Shown one piece after another: positions 26,200 to 35,392 of a stretch of DNA of 64,000 nt (position 1 is the first letter of the stretch; every line of letters begins with the position of its first letter). Both the position numbers and the translations under genes were made by a program. Source of the stretch: Neisseria perflava. Lineage in GTDB: Bacteria; Pseudomonadota; Gammaproteobacteria; Burkholderiales; Neisseriaceae. The stretch lies in the NCBI RefSeq assembly GCF_002863305.2, contig NZ_CP136962.1:1240001-1304000 (forward strand), in the 5' to 3' direction. Below the pieces are notes generated by a model, which did not search any database, had not been told where the DNA came from, and saw only the letters and a list, made by a program, of their open reading frames with translations.

Positions 26200-26565
26200 T
26201 TATTTTGTGTTATATCCTGTATGCATTTTCATCAAAAATTCAGCATTTGAATTATCATTTGTTATATTCTTCTCTTGATTATATATCTTAAATAGTTCAT
26301 TTACATAAGCCACGCAAGCCAGCTTTTTTCGATCGAAAGGAAGTTCACTGAAATAATAATATAAATCGGGGTTTTGATCCGCTTCTCTCGTAAAGCTGAT
26401 TAACTCTTCAAATGCCTCTCTATCCTGTCCAGAAATAATATAATTGTAAAGCCTATCTATGTGTAAATAAACTTTCATCTTGGCAGTATTTTTTTGAGAG
26501 AAATTTTTTATATAGCTCCAAATAAATGGGACTAAAACAAAAAGAAATATTAGTAATACTTTCAT
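26200..26565 (-). CDS. Unknown protein with N-terminal membrane anchor (AT-rich island)
   Basis: No family recognised. The 121-residue product has one hydrophobic N-terminal segment (VLLIFLFVLVPFIWSYI) and a polar, probably helical remainder with VYLHIDRLYNYIISGQDREAFEELISF and many Asp/Glu/Asn residues. The start overlaps the stop of the upstream gene by four bases (ATGA), so translation is probably coupled. Codons are much richer in A/T than in neighbouring genes, a sign of separate origin. Confidence 0.7.
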   Translation of the reverse strand: MKVLLIFLFVLVPFIWSYIKNFSQKNTAKMKVYLHIDRLYNYIISGQDREAFEELISFTREADQNPDLYYYFSELPFDRKKLACVAYVNELFKIYNQEKNITNDNSNAEFLMKMHTGYNTK

Positions 26566-26867
26566 TCCTTACCTACCCTAAAAATTAATATTAAAATAAG
26601 ATAAATTATCCCGCCAATTAATAATCCACTGATACCAGAAACGACTCCACACAATATAAAAGACCAAAATCCGCTAGGTAAAAATTGCTCATAAATATAA
26701 CTTGAAGCAAAATAATTACCAATCATCAAAGGTAATAATAACAACAACCTACCTGAAAAAATCACCTCCACGAATCCACAAAACACCATAATCCAAACAA
26801 ACTCATCTTTTGAATCAAAATTAAAAATATATGCACATATCAAAAAAATTATTGTTATAAAACTCAT
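26562..26867 (-). CDS. Unknown small integral membrane protein (AT-rich island)
   Basis: A predicted 101-residue protein made mostly of hydrophobic segments: SFITIIFLICAYIF, FVWIMVFCGFVEVIFSG, LLLLLPLMIGNYF, FWSFILCGVVSGISGLLIGGIIYLILILIF. No family recognised. The frame also allows a GTG nine bases earlier; the ATG chosen has AGGG at eight bases and the GTG has no SD. Together with the following gene it forms a two-gene AT-rich unit, divergent from the XRE regulator. Confidence 0.65.
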   Translation of the reverse strand: MSFITIIFLICAYIFNFDSKDEFVWIMVFCGFVEVIFSGRLLLLLPLMIGNYFASSYIYEQFLPSGFWSFILCGVVSGISGLLIGGIIYLILILIFRVGKE

Positions 26868-26913
26868 ACATAGCACCCTGAAACGACTGTTTCTGCATTC
26901 ATTTAATACCTAC

Positions 26914-26996
26914 TTAGATACAAAGATGCTATACTGAAAGTTAGATTCAAACCACCCACTAATCATATTGAATATCTATTTTTTAGTATCTAAATT
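26914..26996. promoter_or_regulatory. Candidate operator/promoter of the XRE regulator and divergent pair
   Basis: TTAGATAC (26914-26921) and its exact inverse GTATCTAA (26986-26993) flank the gap, with a related TTAGATTC at 26941-26948. A promoter TTGAAT (26968-26973), 17 bases, TAAATT (26991-26996) would drive the regulator gene, and the GTATCTAA box overlaps its -10. Autorepression is an inference. Confidence 0.4.
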
Positions 26997-27016
26997 CCGC
27001 CTAAAAGTGAGTAAGC

Positions 27017-27403
27017 ATGGAACTTCATGAAAAAATTCGAGTAATGAGAGAAATGAACCAATGGTCTCAAGAAGAAATGGCAGAAAAATTGGCAATGTCT
27101 GCCAATGGGTATGCAAAGATAGAGCGCGGGCAAACTAAACTGACTTTTGATAAATTGAATCAGATTGCACAGATTTTTAAAATTGATGTAGTTGAATTAA
27201 TTACAAAGGAAAAACCATTATTTCTTTTGGTCGGAGATAATAGCCATAATTACGGATCAAATTACTATGGCAACAATGAAGCGTTAATAGCTGAAAATGA
27301 AAAACTGAAACTGACAATATCTCATAATAATGAAATTATCCAACGACAAGAAAACGAGATTTTAGCTTTAAAAGAAATCATTTCTCTACTCAAAAAAAAT
27401 TAA
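27017..27403 (+). CDS. XRE-family helix-turn-helix regulator with C-terminal coiled coil
   Basis: A 128-residue protein: an HTH_3 domain at about 5-60 (KIRVMREMNQWSQEEMAEKL, SANGYAKIERGQ, LNQIAQIFKIDVVELI), a linker rich in Asn/Tyr/Gly (NSHNYGSNYYGNN), and a heptad-like Glu/Leu/Ile helix from 88 to 128 likely to form a coiled coil for oligomerisation. It is AT-rich like its two divergent neighbours. Proteins of this design are found alone or beside toxin, phage or restriction genes; which it controls here cannot be told. The gene ends seven bases before an inverted-repeat element. Confidence 0.85.
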   Translation: MELHEKIRVMREMNQWSQEEMAEKLAMSANGYAKIERGQTKLTFDKLNQIAQIFKIDVVELITKEKPLFLLVGDNSHNYGSNYYGNNEALIAENEKLKLTISHNNEIIQRQENEILALKEIISLLKKN

Positions 27404-27409
27404 CACTCT

Positions 27410-27613
27410 GAGACCTTTGCAAAATTCCCCAAAATCCCCTAAATTCCCACCAAGACATTTAGAGGATTTTGGGGAATTTTGCAAAAGTCTCAGGTATTCA
27501 AAGAGGATTAAGGGGGTATTTGAGTAGAATCAGTAGATATTTGAAACAAAAACAGCCGAAAACCTGTGTTTAGGTTTCGGCTGTCGGGAGAAAAGGAATT
27601 TTGCAAAGGTCTC
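27410..27613. mobile_element. IS-derived MITE-like element with 19-bp terminal inverted repeats
   Basis: GAGACCTTTGCAAAATTCC at 27410-27428 is matched exactly, inverted, by GGAATTTTGCAAAGGTCTC at 27595-27613. A third inverted copy with one mismatch lies inside at 27473-27491, making the first 82 bases a long near-perfect hairpin. A further hairpin (ACAGCCGAAAACC with GGTTTCGGCTGT) lies near 27551-27585. There is no transposase frame and no clear target duplication. The ends resemble those I recall for neisserial IS5-family elements (IS1106-like); this needs comparison. Confidence 0.7.
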
Positions 27614-27633
27614 GGCCTTTCTTATTGTACTAA

Positions 27634-28500
27634 TCAAGCAGCAGTTACTTTACCTTCATGACGCAACAAAGTAATCAAATCGCTGATACGTTTTTTCATG
27701 GAACGGCGATCGACGATTTGGTCGATTGCGCCCTTCTCCAATAAGAATTCTGCACGTTGGAAACCTTCTGGCAGGGTTTCGCGTACAGTCTGCTCAATAA
27801 CGCGCGGACCGGCAAAACCAATCAGCGCATTCGGTTCTGCCAAAACCACATCACCCAAGAAGGCAAAGCTGGCAGATACGCCGCCCATGGTCGGGTCAGT
27901 CAATACGGAAATAAACGGCAGACGTTTTTCAGTCAGCAAATGCAAAGCCGCGCTGGTCTTCGTCATCTGCATCAAAGAGTTAATCCCTTCCTGCATACGC
28001 GCACCACCGGAAGCCGCCACGCAAATAAACGAACAATTATCTGCAACGGCACGACGTACACCCTGAACGAAACGCTCACCCACGACCGAACCCATAGAGC
28101 CGCCGATAAAACGGAATTCAAACGCAGCCACAACGACAGGCAGGCCGTTCATGGTGCCTTTCATAACAACCAATGCATCGTCTTCGCCGGTTGCTTTACG
28201 CGCAGCCGCGAGGCGGTCGGGATATTTTTTGCTGTCTTTGAATTTCAGCGGGTCGGTCGGTTTAATATTGGCTGCAATCTCTTCACGGCCTTCTTCATCC
28301 AAAAGCAGATTCAAACGTTCGCGCGCAGAAAGCGGATTGTGGTGATTACATTTCGGGCAGACTTCGCTGTTTTGCTTTAACTCGGTTGAATAAACCGTTG
28401 CCGAACAAGACGGACATTTGTGCCACAGGCCTTCAGGGACGCTGGACGAACTGCTTCGGTTTTTAATTTTCGGAGGAAGAATTTTATCTAGCCAGCTCAT
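27634..28500 (-). CDS. accD: Acetyl-CoA carboxylase carboxyltransferase subunit beta
   Basis: A 288-residue subunit that with AccA moves CO2 from biotin to acetyl-CoA in the first step of fatty acid synthesis. The N-terminal zinc ribbon has Cys29, Cys32, Cys48 and Cys51; the crotonase-like core includes [10 protein letters not shown] and [17 protein letters not shown], then the [11 protein letters not shown] segment. It follows trpA on the same strand with a 75-base gap, an arrangement common in proteobacteria. Confidence 0.97.
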   Translation of the reverse strand: MSWLDKILPPKIKNRSSSSSVPEGLWHKCPSCSATVYSTELKQNSEVCPKCNHHNPLSARERLNLLLDEEGREEIAANIKPTDPLKFKDSKKYPDRLAAARKATGEDDALVVMKGTMNGLPVVVAAFEFRFIGGSMGSVVGERFVQGVRRAVADNCSFICVAASGGARMQEGINSLMQMTKTSAALHLLTEKRLPFISVLTDPTMGGVSASFAFLGDVVLAEPNALIGFAGPRVIEQTVRETLPEGFQRAEFLLEKGAIDQIVDRRSMKKRISDLITLLRHEGKVTAA

Positions 28501-28575
28501 GAATGACTCCTTGGAATTCAGAATTCAGACGGCCTGTTGAACGTAAGGCCGTTTAAAATAATGGAATAAAAAATA

Positions 28576-29361
28576 TTAGCGAATCGCGTCTTTCAACTCT
28601 TTAACCAACACGCCTACCGCTTCGGCCTCGCTACCTGCGTGGCTTTCAATCTCTTTGACGATACGGCTGCCGACAATAACGGCATCCGCTACCGCGCCAA
28701 TCTTACGCGCACTCTCCGCATTATTAATGCCGAAGCCGACACCGATCGGAATATCAATATATTTGCGCAAAAGCTCTATTTTACGCGAAACTTCTTCAGT
28801 ATCCAAACTTGCCGCACCGGTTACACCTTTGAGCGATACATAATACACAAAACCACCGGCTACTTTGGCAATCGTTTGAATACGCTCTTCAGTTGTTGTC
28901 GGCGCAATAAGGAAAATACAATCAATACCTTGCGCTTTCAAAGAGTCATGCAGCGGGGTGATGGTTTCTACCGGGGAATCCACGGTCAATACGCCATCTA
29001 CGCCTGCTTCGGCAGCCGCTTGCGCAAACGCCTGATAGCCCATTTTATGTACAGGGTTCAAATAGCCCATCAAGACAACCGGCGTTTTATCATTGGTTTG
29101 GCGGAACAAGCGTACTGTTTCCAATACGTCGTGCAAGGAAACATGATTTGCCAACGCCCTTTCAGCCGCACGTTGAATAGTCGGGCCATCCGCCATCGGG
29201 TCAGAAAACGGCACACCCAGTTCCAAAATATCAGCACCATTAGCCACCAGGCTATGCATCAATGCCAAGGTTGTCTCAAGGCTGGGATCACCCACCGTAA
29301 TATAAGGAATCAGTGCTTTTGCGCCATTGAGCGCTGAAAAAGTTTGTTGGATTTTGCTCAT
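28576..29361 (-). CDS. trpA: Tryptophan synthase alpha chain
   Basis: A 261-residue TIM-barrel enzyme that splits indole-3-glycerol phosphate into indole and glyceraldehyde-3-phosphate. Catalytic Glu47 and Asp58 lie in the signature LELGVPFSDPMADG; phosphate-binding GFGINNAE and GSRIVKEIE are near the C-terminus. trpB is not adjacent, which is usual in Neisseria, where trp genes are scattered. Followed by accD. Confidence 0.97.
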   Translation of the reverse strand: MSKIQQTFSALNGAKALIPYITVGDPSLETTLALMHSLVANGADILELGVPFSDPMADGPTIQRAAERALANHVSLHDVLETVRLFRQTNDKTPVVLMGYLNPVHKMGYQAFAQAAAEAGVDGVLTVDSPVETITPLHDSLKAQGIDCIFLIAPTTTEERIQTIAKVAGGFVYYVSLKGVTGAASLDTEEVSRKIELLRKYIDIPIGVGFGINNAESARKIGAVADAVIVGSRIVKEIESHAGSEAEAVGVLVKELKDAIR

Positions 29362-29687
29362 TTTCTGCTATCCATTTCATCGATTTGAATGTTGTTCGGC
29401 AGCCTATTTATTCTGCCGTTACATTTGTTTTAAAAACCTCAGTCTGCCATGAAAAGGCGGCATCTATCCGCATTATCTAATGACTGCTTCTTCCCAATCG
29501 GCAAACAAGAGGCTAAGTATAACATTTACGGCTATTTCGTAGAATCATTTGCAATCAAGATTCTGATATTTTGAAAGCAATATAAAACAATAAAGGCCGT
29601 CTGAAAACAATTCAAACAGCCTTTACAATAATCAATCATGCAAATCTTTGTATGCCTTCGCACTTTTGATCACAATTTCCTTATCGA
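29362..29687. other. Gap between the MerR-like gene and trpA
   Basis: 326 bases with no gene-like frame. It holds the presumed trpA promoter region (none strong) on the left and the terminator hairpin of the ihfA unit on the right. Confidence 0.6.
29591..29625 (-). terminator. Half-decayed DUS hairpin ending the ihfA unit
   Basis: TAAAGGCCGTCTGAA faces TTCAAACAGCCTTTA. One arm is an intact AG-DUS; the other has two substitutions, leaving two mismatches in a 15-base stem. Confidence 0.55.
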
Positions 29688-30035
29688 TTACGGCTCGACA
29701 TGGTGGTTTTGTTGTTCAGAACCCAGATGACGCTCCAAATCAGACAAAATCTGCACCAGACCATGACAGACTTCTTCCGCATTGGCGGCAGGGTTGCCGT
29801 CTGCATCCAAAGCGCCACGGCTGAACGTATCGATATACGGTTCAAACGTATCTTTCAGTTTCAACAACTTAACGACATCTGAGCGCGTATATCGATCGCC
29901 ACCGTATCCAATCACAACATTATTTTCATGCTGCCATTGGGCAAACTGAGCCGGACTGATTTGCACCAATTGGCACATTTCATCCAACGTAAAATAACGC
30001 TTGGCAGGAATAACCGGATTATTGTTGTTTGTCAT
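29688..30035 (-). CDS. MerR-like DNA-binding protein downstream of ihfA
   Basis: A 115-residue protein with a MerR-type winged-helix segment ([27 protein letters not shown], then [16 protein letters not shown]) and an acidic Ala/Asn-rich tail ending in a His-containing QQNHHVEP. Its start lies 17 bases inside the end of ihfA, with GGAG seven bases upstream, so translation is coupled to IHF alpha. A longer in-frame start 13 codons upstream has no support. Similar small MerR-like genes follow ihfA in other beta- and gammaproteobacteria. Target unknown. Confidence 0.85.
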   Translation of the reverse strand: MTNNNNPVIPAKRYFTLDEMCQLVQISPAQFAQWQHENNVVIGYGGDRYTRSDVVKLLKLKDTFEPYIDTFSRGALDADGNPAANAEEVCHGLVQILSDLERHLGSEQQNHHVEP

Positions 30036-30321
30036 AGTAATGCTCCACCATGCCTTTGAGTTTTTGACTGGCATGGAAAGTTACCACACGGCGTGCGGTA
30101 ATCGGCACTTCTTCGCCTGTTTTAGGGTTACGGCCAGGGCGTTGAGGTTTGTCGCGTAATTGGAAATTACCGAAACCGGAAATTTTAATTTCCTCACCAC
30201 GCGCCAAAGTGCTGCGGATTTCTTCAAAAAAGAGCTCGACGATTTCTTTGGCATCATTCTTGGTGACGTTGCTGACTTTGTCAACCAAAATATCGGCCAA
30301 TTCTGCTTTAGTTAGTGTCAT
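30019..30321 (-). CDS. ihfA: Integration host factor subunit alpha
   Basis: A 100-residue HU/IHF-family protein that bends DNA as a heterodimer with IhfB. Family signature [24 protein letters not shown] is followed by [12 protein letters not shown]. The frame is open six codons upstream, but GAAGG seven bases before this ATG and family length fix the start. It lies downstream of pheT, the classical place, and overlaps the following MerR-like gene. Confidence 0.97.
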   Translation of the reverse strand: MTLTKAELADILVDKVSNVTKNDAKEIVELFFEEIRSTLARGEEIKISGFGNFQLRDKPQRPGRNPKTGEEVPITARRVVTFHASQKLKGMVEHYYDKQQ

Positions 30322-30435
30322 GTGTTTACCTTCATTCAAACTGGTGCAATTATTACCAAAATTCTTTTAAAAATCAAGTCTTCACCAAAAAATCAAATAT
30401 GATTGGCGATTTTTGGCGACAACTTTTATCTTGTT

Positions 30436-32799
30436 TTAAGCACGAAGTTGCGCGTCTTTTTCGGCTGCGGCTTTAATCATTTTCGCAACCAAAGGCTCGA
30501 TGACTTCATCTGTCAGCGTGTTTTCCATATCTTGCAAAATGATTTTGACGGCAACGCTCTTCATGCCTTCAGGCACGCCCGTACCGCGGTAAACGTCAAA
30601 CACACTGATTTCTTGAACCAGCTTGTTCGCCGCCGCTTTCAGGACATTTAACAAATCATCATGCGTCACAGCTTCAGGCATTACAAATGCCAAATCTCGG
30701 CGTGCAGGTTGGAATTTGGATACGGATTGATAACGGGTTTTCTCACGACCCAATACCGCATCCATATCGATTTCAAATACCAGCGGCGCTTGTGGCAAAT
30801 CATATTTTTGCAGCCATTTCGGATGCAACTCGCCAACAAAACCAACTACTCGGCCGTCTGAAACAATATTAGCAGCACGTCCAGGATGCAATGCCGGATG
30901 TTCGGTCTTAACAAAGGATACTTCCTTGCTTTTCAAAAGGCTCTCAACATCAGCTTTCATATCGTAGAAATCCACGTTGCGTGTTTTCTCGCCCCATTGC
31001 TCAGGCAGCACGGAGCCATACCACAAACCGCCGATACGTTCGTTTTGAACAAATTGATCAGCCGAATCTTTGCTGAACACGCGGGCAATCTCAAACACGC
31101 GTACTCGGTTTTGCTTGCGGTTCAAATTGTTTTGCAAAACTTCCACCAAACCGCCGATAAGCGTAGAACGCATGACGGCATACTGCGCCGCCAACGGATT
31201 TTGCAGGCGGATAGGATTGGTATTGGCAGCAAAGTCTTGCTCCCATTGCTCATCCACAAACGCATAGCTGACCACTTCGCGGTAACCGCGAGCCGCCATT
31301 TCATTATAAACCGCAAAACGCGGACGTTTGGTTTCAGGCAAAGCCAACATTTTCAGACGGCCTGAAGTATAGTCGTCGGGAATATTTTCATAACCGTAAA
31401 CGCGGCCGATTTCTTCAATCAAATCGGCTTCGATTTCGATGTCGAAACGGAAGCTAGGAGAAGTGACACGAAAGCCTTCTGCAGTTTTCTCAGGCTTCAA
31501 ACCCAAGTGTTGCAAGATAATTTCGACTTGATCGGCAGGGACTTCAACGCCCAATACCGTTTTCAGACGGCCTAAACGCAATTCGACCTGTTTTGCCTCG
31601 GGCAATTTGCCTTGTGCTTCAACCATTTCACCGGCTGCTCCACCACAAATCTGCAATACCAATTCGGTAGCACGCTCAATGGCATCAGCTTGCAAGCGGT
31701 AATCCACACCACGCTCAAAACGGAAAGAAGAATCCGAACCGAAACCGTATTGACGGGATTTACCAGCAATAATCTCCGGTGCAAACCAAGCAGCTTCCAA
31801 CACAATATTTTGTGTCTCATCAGAAACCGCGCTTGCCTCGCCACCCATCAAACCGGCCAAGCTCAACGCACCTTTTTCATCAGCGACCACCAGTGTATTG
31901 TCAGCCAAAGTAACCGTCTTCTCGTTCAGACACGCCAAAGTCTCGCCATTTTGAGCACGGCGGACAATCAAACTGCCTGACAGCTTGTCAGCATCGAAAA
32001 CATGCATAGGCTGACCGATTTCCAGCATCACATAGTTACCAATGTCCACCAATGCGGAAATGCTGCGGATACCGCTGCGTTCCAACCGTTGTTTCATCCA
32101 ATCGGGAGTAGCCGCTTTCGCATTGACATTTTCAATAACGCGACTGATAAAACGGCCACAGTCGGCCGGTGCATCAATACGGACAGCCTGTTTTTTCTCA
32201 CTGCCGATAGAGGCTGTCTGAATTTCAACAGGCGTAAACGCACATTGAGTCAACGCAGAAACCTCACGCGCAATGCCTTTAACACTCAAGCAATCAGCGC
32301 GGTTAGGCGTAATTTTCAACGTAAACAGCGTATCGTCCAAATCCAAGTATTCACGGATATTGGTACCGACAGGCGCATCTTCAGGCAGAATGTGCAGACC
32401 GTCTACACCATCATCTGGCAAACCCAGTTCATTGGTCGAACACAGCATACCGTTTGATGGTACGCCGCGCATTTTAGTCGGCTTAATTTTGAAATTACCC
32501 GGCAAGACTGCACCCGGCAAAGAACACGGCACTTTAATGCCAGGCTTGACATTCAGCGCACCACAAACAATCTGAACCAACTCGCCCGTACCGGCATCAA
32601 CTTGGGTAACGTTCAAACGGTCTGCATCAGGATGTTTCTCAACGGATTTTACTTCGGCAACAACCACGCCACTGAAAGCAGGGGCGGCAGTATCGATTTC
32701 TTCCACTTCCAAACCGGCCATGGTCAAAAGATGTTCCAGTTTATCGGCAGAAAGATCAGGATTGGCTTGGGTTCTCAGCCATGAATAAGGAAATTGCAT
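30436..32799 (-). CDS. pheT: Phenylalanyl-tRNA synthetase beta subunit
   Basis: A 787-residue subunit of the (alpha-beta)2 enzyme. The N-terminal OB-fold tRNA-binding domain (about 40-150, VVVAEVKSVEKHPDADRLNVTQVD) is followed by the B3/B4 editing domain that removes Tyr-tRNA(Phe), the B5 domain (VPADQVEIILQHLGL), a degenerate synthetase core and a C-terminal anticodon-binding FDX-ACB domain (YQSVSKFQPARRDLAFVM). Three DUS cores lie inside the gene. Downstream of pheS with a 104-base gap full of decayed DUS. Confidence 0.97.
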   Translation of the reverse strand: MQFPYSWLRTQANPDLSADKLEHLLTMAGLEVEEIDTAAPAFSGVVVAEVKSVEKHPDADRLNVTQVDAGTGELVQIVCGALNVKPGIKVPCSLPGAVLPGNFKIKPTKMRGVPSNGMLCSTNELGLPDDGVDGLHILPEDAPVGTNIREYLDLDDTLFTLKITPNRADCLSVKGIAREVSALTQCAFTPVEIQTASIGSEKKQAVRIDAPADCGRFISRVIENVNAKAATPDWMKQRLERSGIRSISALVDIGNYVMLEIGQPMHVFDADKLSGSLIVRRAQNGETLACLNEKTVTLADNTLVVADEKGALSLAGLMGGEASAVSDETQNIVLEAAWFAPEIIAGKSRQYGFGSDSSFRFERGVDYRLQADAIERATELVLQICGGAAGEMVEAQGKLPEAKQVELRLGRLKTVLGVEVPADQVEIILQHLGLKPEKTAEGFRVTSPSFRFDIEIEADLIEEIGRVYGYENIPDDYTSGRLKMLALPETKRPRFAVYNEMAARGYREVVSYAFVDEQWEQDFAANTNPIRLQNPLAAQYAVMRSTLIGGLVEVLQNNLNRKQNRVRVFEIARVFSKDSADQFVQNERIGGLWYGSVLPEQWGEKTRNVDFYDMKADVESLLKSKEVSFVKTEHPALHPGRAANIVSDGRVVGFVGELHPKWLQKYDLPQAPLVFEIDMDAVLGREKTRYQSVSKFQPARRDLAFVMPEAVTHDDLLNVLKAAANKLVQEISVFDVYRGTGVPEGMKSVAVKIILQDMENTLTDEVIEPLVAKMIKAAAEKDAQLRA

Positions 32800-32903
32800 A
32801 TTATTTTCTCTACTATCAAGCCGTCTGAAACAATTTTTTATCAGACGAAATCAGTAATATCTATTCACTTTTTCAGACGGCCTATCAAAAGACCATCTGA
32901 AAT

Positions 32904-33899
<996 letters not shown>

Positions 33900-33921
33900 T
33901 TATCGTCTGTTTGTTGATGGC

Positions 33922-33982
33922 AGGCCGTCTGAAACAACAAAGCCGTCTGTTGGATTTGATTACAAACCCGTTCAGACGGCCT
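33922..33982 (-). repeat. DUS inverted pair in the rplT-pheS gap
   Basis: AGGCCGTCTGAA (33922-33933) and TTCAGACGGCCT (33971-33982) with a partial third copy (AGCCGTCTG) in the loop. It may weakly terminate or attenuate between the ribosomal and pheST parts of the cluster. Confidence 0.7.
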
Positions 33983-34098
33983 TTTGTCTTACTGCGGCCA
34001 ATCCGTTTGATAAGAGGGGCCTATTTTATCGCAAATTAGTATAAAAAAATAGAGTTTAAAGAAAGAAAATCAACTACATAGGATTTCTTTAAGAAAAG

Positions 34099-34126
34099 AA
34101 AAAAGGAAGCATAAGCTTCCTTTTTA
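34099..34126 (-). terminator. Intrinsic terminator after rplT
   Basis: AAAAAGGAAGC pairs with GCTTCCTTTTT across a four-base loop, with T-runs on both strands; it lies 16 bases past the rplT stop. Confidence 0.88.
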
Positions 34127-34141
34127 AATAATCTTATCGAA

Positions 34142-34501
34142 TTAAGCAGCCAAAGCAGCTTTAGCTTTTTCAACCAATTGTGCAAATGCAGCTTTGTCGA
34201 ATACAGCCAAATCAGCCAATACTTTGCGGTCGATTTCGATAGCAGCGCGTTTCAGGCCGTTCATGAATTTGCTGTAAGACAGACCATTTTCACGGGCACC
34301 TGCGTTGATACGAACGATCCACAGTTGACGGAATTGACGTTTGCGTTGGCGACGGTCACGGTATGCGTATTGACCGGCTTTCATTACCGCTTGTTTGGCA
34401 ACACGGTAAACGTTTTTACGACGACCGCGGTAGCCTTTGGCTAACGCGAAGACTTTTTGGTGACGAGCACGAGCGGTAACACCGCGTTTTACGCGTGGCA
34501 T
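34142..34501 (-). CDS. rplT: 50S ribosomal protein L20
   Basis: A 119-residue basic protein needed early in 50S assembly. N-terminus [28 protein letters not shown] is typical, as is [21 protein letters not shown]. Length equals the family. It starts 12 bases after rpmI with SD GGAG. In E. coli L20 represses rpmI-rplT translation; whether that holds here cannot be seen. Confidence 0.98.
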   Translation of the reverse strand: MPRVKRGVTARARHQKVFALAKGYRGRRKNVYRVAKQAVMKAGQYAYRDRRQRKRQFRQLWIVRINAGARENGLSYSKFMNGLKRAAIEIDRKVLADLAVFDKAAFAQLVEKAKAALAA

Positions 34502-34513
34502 ATTCTAAACTCC

Positions 34514-34711
34514 TTAAGCGTAGGGCAACATTTTAGCAACAGAAGCCAAATCGCGTGAATCCACCATAGCGGTGCCGCGCAATTGACGTTTAGTTTTAGT
34601 GGTTTTTTTGGTCAGGATATGACTTTTGAACGCATGACCGCGTTTCACACCACCGTTACCCAGTACTTTAAAGCGTTTTTTCGCGCTAGACTTGGTTTTC
34701 ATTTTAGGCAT
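34514..34711 (-). CDS. rpmI: 50S ribosomal protein L35
   Basis: A 65-residue protein, [20 protein letters not shown] at the start, with [13 protein letters not shown] and the C-terminal LRGTAMV. The frame is open 20 codons further upstream, but the true start is set by family length and by GGAG upstream. Between infC and rplT. Confidence 0.97.
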   Translation of the reverse strand: MPKMKTKSSAKKRFKVLGNGGVKRGHAFKSHILTKKTTKTKRQLRGTAMVDSRDLASVAKMLPYA

Positions 34712-34853
34712 TGGAAAACTCCATTCGTTATTAGATAAGGTATAAGGGGTTTTGAAATAAATTTCAAACACTTGGATCCCAAAATACCACGGTTTTTGCC
34801 GCTAATTAAACCTTATTCCGAGCGGCAATCGAAATAAGTCTTGCATTATAGCT

Positions 34854-35375
34854 TTATTTTTTCTTAGGCGCAATCATCATCACCATCTGGCGGCCTTCCA
34901 TTTTAGGGAAGGACTCGATTTGTGCCACTTCAGCCAACTCTTCTTTTACGCGTTCAAGCAGTTGGGCGCCCAATTGTTGGTGGGCCATCTCACGACCGCG
35001 GAAACGCAATGTCACTTTGACTTTGTCACCATCGGCAAGGAAACGGTTGATGTTGCGCATCTTGATTTGATAGTCGCCTTCATCAGTACCCGGACGGAAT
35101 TTAATTTCCTTGATCTGTACCTGCTTTTGGTTTTTCTTGGCTTCGTCGCGCTTCTTGGCTTGTTGGTATTTGTATTTACCGTAATCCATCAGTTTGCATA
35201 CGGGCGGTTTGGCAGTCGGGGAAATTTCTACCAAATCGACATCTTGCTCTTCGGCCATAGCCAGAGCTTCACGAACTGAAACGACACCAAGCTGATCGCC
35301 TGACTCACTGATTAATCGCACTTCTTTGGCGGTAATTTCACCATTGATTCGTGCTTCGCGTTCTTGAGCGATGAT
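34854..35375 (-). CDS. infC: Translation initiation factor IF-3 (ATC start)
   Basis: A 173-residue initiation factor that binds the 30S subunit and checks the start codon. N-domain [13 protein letters not shown]... and C-domain [13 protein letters not shown]...[10 protein letters not shown] are complete. No ATG/GTG/TTG fits; the first codons are ATC ATC GCT after SD AGGAGT, so the gene starts at a rare ATC (first or second of the pair), as neisserial IF-3 annotation beginning M-I-A-Q-E implies. IF-3 itself discriminates against such codons, giving autogenous control. It starts 17 bases after thrS. Confidence 0.95.
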   Translation of the reverse strand: MIAQEREARINGEITAKEVRLISESGDQLGVVSVREALAMAEEQDVDLVEISPTAKPPVCKLMDYGKYKYQQAKKRDEAKKNQKQVQIKEIKFRPGTDEGDYQIKMRNINRFLADGDKVKVTLRFRGREMAHQQLGAQLLERVKEELAEVAQIESFPKMEGRQMVMMIAPKKK

Positions 35376-35392
35376 GAATACTCCTATAAAAA

